A DNA stretch of 23,534 nt, from NCBI GenBank assembly GCA_001655205.1, contig LPNZ01009183.1:1-23534 (forward strand). Direction: 5' to 3'. This DNA comes from Lenisia limosa. Taxonomy: Eukaryota > Breviatea. A program made the position numbers and the translations under genes. The notes under the pieces are model-generated. The model ran no database searches. It worked only from the letters and a program-made list of their open reading frames with translations, and had not been told where the DNA came from. Of this stretch, positions 18,759-23,534 are shown piece by piece; positions within the stretch are counted from its first letter, which is position 1; each line of letters starts with the position of its first letter.

Positions 18759-19331
18759 TACAATAATGGCTCCGAAATATACAATTCACTGCACTCAATT
18801 AATAATCAAGAACACAAGAAGTCAACAAGAAGTACTCAAGAAACTCAAAGAAAATAGAAAATTTTCTTCCCCAAAAAAACATGAGATCCAGGGATCCGGT
18901 AAGGATCTGGGAATCTGGGATGAGTCTTTTCGTCCAATTTCGTTTCACCTATTCTTTTTCACTCTTTCTTCTCTTCTTCTTCACAAAATAATAATTGATG
19001 AATCAAAGGAAGAAAATTCGATTCAAAATTTAATAAGCCAGCCTAGGCACATAGACCGTGTTGCCTGCCCCCTGTGCTCCTGACCCGTGGTTGGTCCCGT
19101 GCATGAGCACGTGAGCACCCCCTTACAACTTAACCCGATAATAGTGCGATAATATATTAACAATATTGTTTTTTTTTTTTATTATTTTTTTTTTTTGATA
19201 TTCTGCCTGCTCTGGTTCTCTGCTTATGTGCTGATTATTGATTGAAGAAATTCAGCCAGAGAACCATAGGTTCATCGTAATTCCCCCCTCCCCTAGGCTT
19301 GTGGATTCCTCAATCTACCTTCAACAGTACA
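18759..19331. promoter_or_regulatory. Divergent upstream region, MRH receptor / ZNF330
   Basis: 573 bp between start codons that face away from each other; both promoters should lie here. Features seen: CACGTG (E-box-like) at 19108-19113 within a repeated GAGCACGTGAGCAC, poly-T runs at 19169-19197, and an inverted repeat at 19213-19266. No exon was supported; the open frame over 18619-19083 overlaps the first exon of the receptor on the other strand and has no family match. Confidence 0.55.
19213..19266 (+). other. Inverted repeat upstream of ZNF330
   Basis: TGGTTCTCTG (19213-19222) and CAGAGAACCA (19257-19266) are exact complements, 34 nt apart, ending 65 bp before the ZNF330 start codon. 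Possible hairpin in the 5' UTR or paired protein site. Confidence 0.75.
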
Positions 19332-21311
19332 ATGGTAAGCTTCTGCTATTAAAATGAAGAGCGTGATTAGCAATTCTAATGTGTTAGCCAAAAAAGAAGA
19401 CTGGTCAAGCGAAGAAGAAAGATGAACAGAAAAGAAGGCAAAAAGAACTTGCAAATCTGAAGGTATTATTGATAACCACATTATTCTTTCTTCCAATGGA
19501 ATTTATTTTTCAGTACTATTAGGCACTTCAAGGTTGTTATGATTCAGGCATCTGATGCCTACATCTTAGAGAAAAGTCCTGCCAATGCCACCATGGTCTG
19601 TGATAAGTGTGACACGTAAGAGGAGATGTCTTTCATGATGCTATGGCATTTCTCCCCTATCAGCTTCTACCAGATCTTCCTATTTTATTGACTCATTTTT
19701 ACATTTATCAATTCCTTTTAGCCGTCAACGTAACAGAGCGTTTTGCTACTTCTGTGCTGCAGTTCAAAGATTACCTCAGTGTGCTGAGTGTGGTGAGAGG
19801 ACTTTGGTGGACTATGGTCAACAAATGCAAATATCATGCCTGATTGATCTAGGAAAGTCTAAATGTATGGCCGGGTCTGGCGATTGCCTGGTTAAGCACC
19901 CTGGTAGACATGTCACTGGAATTCAACTGGTTGGATTCTTTGGGAAGTTTTGCTAGTAAAACACTTCTCTTTGTATTATTTATTTCGTTTTGTAGGTTGG
20001 AGCAGTATGCGCTTTCTGTGATGCGTGGGTTTGTCACTCAAAGTAGGGGGTTGGGGGCTTTTTGATAACTTTCTTTCTAAATCGCAGTGGTTTATTGTCT
20101 CAGAAAATGTATTCAAAAACACACCTGTCCACGGTGTCCTCTTGAACATGCCCAATGTATTGAATGCCAGGTTTGCCCAAGTTAACAATGAAATAGTTCA
20201 GACATTGTTTATTGAATTACTCTACATTGTCATATAATATATCTCATCTAGTACGAATACAGGTTTCAACTCATCTATTAGAGAACCATTTTCGATCATG
20301 GAGGAAGAGTTTTTATTTGCGCTCATTGCGGGTATGGTTGAATGCCTCAACTACTTGACTGTTGACAAATCTCTTTAATCTGCATTTCTAGATCACACAT
20401 TTGCGAGGATGACAATATGGAACACCAGGCTAGTTGTACTAAAATCGACAAAGAAACCTTCAAATGTAGTTTTGGAGGTTTATGTGCTATTTATACTCTT
20501 CGTTTGCTCTATCTTGTAGTATTTATTATCTGGTTATTTATTCACTCTAGGTATGTCATGCAATAAATTTGGGTCGTACTCGTGTCTCAAGTGCAAGATT
20601 TCGTTTTGTGACGACCATGCAAGAAGAAAGGGTTGGTTTATTCTTCGTCAAACACCACATTCTTTGGACTACAAGGAAGCATGGCATTGTGAAAGGGATT
20701 CAATTCTTTGATTTTTGACTTTGAAGGTGTTAAGTACAACAACGCTGACCCGATTCCATGTCCGAAGTGTGGATACAAATGCACAGAAACAAAAGCAGTC
20801 GCGATGTCAAGTGAGTTGAATCTCATTATCATTGTTTCAATGAGTAGAATGCTCATTTTGGAATGCTCATTATGATGAGATTTCTCACACTGTTCAGCGA
20901 AGACTCATGAATACGGACGACAGCAAATTGAATATGATGTGGGGGGGGGGGGNNNNNNNNNNNNNNNNNNNNNNNNNNNNNNNNNNNNNNNNNNNNNNNN
21001 NNNNNGAATATTTAATACATATTGGATTGTTTCAAAGAAAAGTTGATTATTTAGGATGATGATTTGGGTGGTCACTTCAGCAGCATGAACTTCTTCTCAT
21101 CTGCGAAGGTAAAAGGAGGGTTCATCAAACTCACCAACCAGCCGTCCTTCACCTTCGGAGGCCAAGCCATTGAAGGTTGCTCAGATGATGATAGCGATGA
21201 CGATGAGGATGGTTATGACGACGATGACGAGGAGGAAGATGGCGATGAGTCCGATGAGGTGGGTGAGGATTTTTTGCTATTCATATTTGTGCATCTTTGA
21301 TACTTTAGTAA
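19332..21311 (+). CDS. ZNF330: ZNF330 (NOA36)-like zinc-cluster protein (about 14 exons, 314 aa)
   Basis: Orthologue of a conserved Cys-rich nucleolar/nuclear protein of unknown biochemical role. Exons: 19332-19334 (ATG only), 19388-19462, 19548-19615, 19722-19792, 19853-19929, 19996-20042, 20104-20170, 20282-20331, 20392-20465, 20551-20631, 20727-20810, 20898-20938, 21055-21258, then stop TAA at 21309-21311. All phases agree. Landmarks: MPKKKTGQAKKKDEQKRR, MVCDKC, RNRAFCYFCAAVQRLPQCAEC, VGAVCAFCDAWVC, HTCPRCPLEHAQCIEC, IFDHGGRVFICAHC, CEDDNMEHQASC, CMSCNKFGSYSCLKCK, FCDDHARRKG, PCPKCGYKCTETK. The C-terminus is a long Asp/Glu run, as in the family. If the last intron is not spliced, translation would instead end at 21300 (VGEDFLLFIFVHL). 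A poly-G run and a 53-N gap lie in intron 20939-21054. Human ZNF330 has 320 residues. Confidence 0.95.
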
Positions 21312-21475
21312 ATCGATAGATCTGAAGGCAACATGTCTGATTGTAATTAATGTATATGAAGGTATTGGTTGAACCCTGGCCTCACTTCAGTTGTATTACA
21401 TTACACACATACGCACACAAATGTCGTATTCATATTTGAAGGGGAATACCATATAGGAGGTGAAAAAGGAAGAGG
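21312..21475. other. Convergent 3' region, ZNF330 / LMW-PTP
   Basis: About 164 bp between tail-to-tail stops; presumably shared 3' UTR sequence. It includes a short match (CTCACTTCAGTTG near 21381) to the end of the MITE-like elements, too short to call a copy. Confidence 0.5.
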
Positions 21476-22312
21476 TTACTCAAGAGCCTTGTTATGGAAA
21501 GCTGTGAACGTTCGTAGCACATGGTTAAAAACAGACTCAAAACCATCTTGACCACCTGGAAAGGTAACACGGGGATTAGGCTAGGAAGAGACAGTTTAAA
21601 ACCTAAAACATGACTTGAGTACCATAATAAGGGTCGTCAACCTCCATTTTGCCTTTCGGGTCGTATTCACCAAATAATTCCACTTTTGCCTTACAGCTTT
21701 TCGGCATCAGCTTCCTGAAAGATCACAGAGAGTAGAAGCAAAAAGAGAAAAAAAAAAAAAAAAAAAAAAAAANNNNNNNNNNNNNNNNNNNNNNNNNNNN
21801 NNNNNNNNNNNNNNNNNNNNNNNNNNNNNNNNNNNNAAGTTGGATTTATCCATGCAGAGAATATAGTCGAACTTGTTAAAGTCAGCCTTGGCAAACTGCC
21901 TTGCTGCATGAGCGGTGGGGTAACCATCTGACTAATGTAAGGATAGCTTTTCAATATTGAAAAAGAATCTTTTCTTGGACTACCCCATATATTTTGATAT
22001 CATCCTATCCCACGAGATTTCAAGGTATCCTGCATTCGGTGATCACCAGAGTCCCCGACATGGTAACCACAAGTACCACATGAGTCAAAGGAAAACTCTG
22101 CTTCCGTGTCTGAAGAGGAGCGTGAACTTATCACAGCTTATATGATTGGTGAACCAATGGTGAACACACAGTGAAAACAATTTATATTTTTGCGACCCTA
22201 GAAGGGCTATCAAAATCCTACCTTGACTTTTGGTGAAATGCCTCGCCACACAAATTGCGCAATACGACCTGCAAATGTTTCCTAAACACACAAATAAGAC
22301 GGATTTAACCAT
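21476..22312 (-). CDS. Low-molecular-weight protein tyrosine phosphatase (5 exons visible)
   Basis: Cytosolic phosphatase of the ACP1 family. Exons in transcript order: 22222-22312, 22014-22109, about 21837 (gap)-21927, 21623-21714, 21476-21555. Phases agree, except that the third exon's end lies in the N run 21773-21836. The N-terminus [16 protein letters not shown] carries the CX5R P-loop with nucleophile Cys9 and Arg15. Later landmarks: [48 protein letters not shown] and VDDPYYGG with the catalytic Asp before PYY, then AFHNKALE and stop. After the P-loop the frame reads [11 protein letters not shown], not the usual SPIAEAVF; see findings. Either the protein is diverged there or two bases are missing. 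Homologues are about 157 residues. Confidence 0.88.
21773..21836. other. Assembly gap (N) at an LMW-PTP exon end
   Basis: 64 N next to a long poly-A run (plus strand, 21749-21772). It hides the donor of the exon that reads [12 protein letters not shown]. From the next exon's phase only a few bases of coding sequence are missing. Confidence 0.75.
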
Positions 22313-22509
22313 GATAAGCTGGAAGGAAGCAGCCTGTCAGCTGCGTAAGAGACCCGAGTAACTCCCATAACAACCCCACAAATGATTTGTTGCGGACCCA
22401 ACCGGGTTGTTAGTTTAGTTCTTTGGTAGTGTGTCGGGGTCCGGTAGTAAGTGTGTGTAATAATAGACAGAATAAATATTAAGAAGCATCAGATTATAAT
22501 CATCTTATC
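22313..22509. promoter_or_regulatory. Head-to-head promoter region, LMW-PTP / AMPK gamma
   Basis: 197 bp between start codons facing away from each other. No TATA box is obvious. CAACCGGGTTG at about 22398-22408 is a near-perfect palindrome and could be a protein site; this is inference only. Confidence 0.5.
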
Positions 22510-23534
22510 ATGGAGGGGGAGTACGAAGGAGACTCTCTCGCAGACTTCGCCTTTTCTGTTGATGACGGGTTAGCGTTCACTATATAACTGAAATAACGTT
22601 TACCTTCAACTTTAGAAACCAGCGCCCGGATTACCGTGAAGAGAAAGTTGGACATAAATCCCATGGTGACGTTGAAGCAAAATTAGAAGAGGTTTGAAAG
22701 GGTCATAGTTGAATATTTATTGTATCTTAGGTTCGGCTTTTCCTACAGCGAACTGAACTGGACACGCTCCTCCCCAATTCCTCCAAAGTTAGTAGTTTGA
22801 CCTTTTTTTTTTGTTCTTTTTTGGTCTCAATGCTTAGGTTGTCGTGTTGGATACACAGCTCCAAATTAAAATGGCATTTTATGCCCTTGTGGAAAATGGT
22901 GGGTTACCTATATGTATATGGGAGGGGGTGTCCAGATTGTGTGTTGTAGCTTTTGATTTTCCTTACAATATTAGAGATCCGAACAGCGCCTCTCTGGAAC
23001 TCCAAGGACGAAATATATGAGGTTTGATAGAGGTAATCCAATTTTATTTTGATTTGAGCTGTATCTCTTGGATGTTTAATGGATTTGAGCTGTATCTCTT
23101 GGATGTTTAATGGATCTGAAATCATGGATTTTTTTTCTCCAAGAATACTTCACAGAAGATGCACTTCGATTTCATGTTTTTTTTTTTTTTTTTGTTNNNN
23201 NNNNNNNNNNNNNNNNNNNNNNNNNNNNNNNNNNNNNNNNNNNNNNNNNNNNNNNNNNNNNNNNNNNNNNNNNNNNNNNNNNNNNNNNNNNNNNNNNNNN
23301 NNNNTTTTTTGTTATCCAGTATATCTCCTTTAAATTCCTATTAATCAACAAATAGGCTTCAAAGGGGATTCAAGTTGAAAATTTGGGCTTATTTGTTAGA
23401 GCTCTATGTATCCCATATTTGTTACTTTGACAAGAATTTGAAACCAACTTTTGGAATGAATTATAAAACAAATCACCCCGAAAATGAAGGTTAACCAAAG
23501 TCAAGATCATTTTACTTCCTATTTTAGACTTGTT
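22510..23534 (+). CDS. AMPK gamma-type CBS-domain subunit (5' end only, 3' partial)
   Basis: Regulatory, nucleotide-binding subunit of the AMP-activated/SNF1 kinase. Exons read: 22510-22568, 22616-22691, 22731-22787, 22838-22898, 22975-23021; 300 nt, 100 residues, all phases agree. After an acidic N-terminus (MEGEYEGDSLADF) comes the first CBS repeat: LDTLLPNSSKVVVLDTQLQI, then AFYALVENEIRTAPLWNS and KDEIYE, matching the gamma signature (human: AFFALVTNGVRAAPLWDS). The following ITDF-type segment was not found. The rest of the window is intron with a 31-bp tandem repeat, a 108-N gap (23197-23304) and AT-rich sequence in which no exon could be supported. The small frame YFTEDALRFHV at 23143-23178 is a weak candidate only. 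Confidence 0.88.
23051..23112 (+). repeat. 31-bp perfect tandem duplication in an AMPK gamma intron
   Basis: Two identical 31-bp units (23051-23081 and 23082-23112), starting GATTTGAGCTGTATCTCTTG, followed by the start of a diverged third unit (GATCTGAAAT...). It lies 29 bp after the last recognised exon. Confidence 0.93.
23197..23304. other. Assembly gap (N) in the AMPK gamma gene
   Basis: 108 N after a poly-T run. Exons encoding the remainder of the first CBS repeat may be hidden here or lie beyond the window. Confidence 0.7.

Noticed and set aside
23143-23178. Next AMPK gamma exon (YFTEDALRFHV)
   Set aside because: The expected ITDF-type segment is missing between it and the previous exon, and the frame runs straight into poly-T and a gap; too weak to call.
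1-23534. Non-standard genetic code (TAA/TAG read as Gln)
   Set aside because: Every in-frame stop inside a conserved region could be explained by a phase-consistent intron, and genes end at normal TAA codons.

Overview
The window is nuclear DNA from an intron-dense, probably unicellular eukaryote. Reading across both strands gives nine protein genes, nearly all cut into short exons (about 40-200 nt) by GT-AG introns that are mostly 34-170 nt long. Donor sites are loose beyond GT and acceptors end in TAG, CAG or AAG. The standard genetic code fits every exon chain. The lineage cannot be named from this sequence. Fourteen runs of N interrupt the window. Most of them abut long poly-C/poly-G or poly-A/T runs, and every such run lies in an intron or between genes.

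Layout, left to right: (1) 1-6698 +, catalytic subunit of DNA polymerase alpha, 5' end outside the window; (2) 7095-9047 +, a PX-domain (sorting-nexin-like) protein; (3) 9151-12278 -, diphthine synthase DPH5, complete; (4) 12425-14404 +, a peroxiredoxin-glutaredoxin fusion with a likely mitochondrial presequence, complete; (5) 15096-17072 +, a secreted SGNH/GDSL lipase of the phospholipase B type, complete; (6) 17459-18758 -, a membrane protein like the cation-dependent mannose-6-phosphate receptor / Atg27 (MRH domain), complete; (7) 19332-about 21311 +, ZNF330 (NOA36)-like zinc protein; (8) 21476-22312 -, low-molecular-weight protein tyrosine phosphatase; (9) 22510-end +, start of an AMPK gamma (CBS-domain) subunit.

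These are housekeeping and trafficking genes with no operon logic: replication (POLA1), translation-factor modification (DPH5), redox defence (Prx-Grx), membrane trafficking (PX protein, MRH receptor), secretion (lipase) and signalling (LMW-PTP, AMPK gamma). DPH5 and Prx-Grx are head to head with 146 bp between start codons. LMW-PTP and AMPK gamma are head to head with 197 bp. Three pairs are tail to tail.

I found no new multi-gene system. The points most worth a second look are: a 35-bp tandem triplication that copies a 3' splice site in POLA1; a roughly 100-bp element with inverted ends found in introns of two neighbouring genes; the mitochondrial-looking Prx-Grx fusion; a reading-frame puzzle just after the catalytic loop of the LMW-PTP; and a ZNF330 first exon that appears to contain only the ATG. 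Exon joins were placed by eye, from reading-frame phase, splice dinucleotides and remembered family sequences; no alignment program was run.
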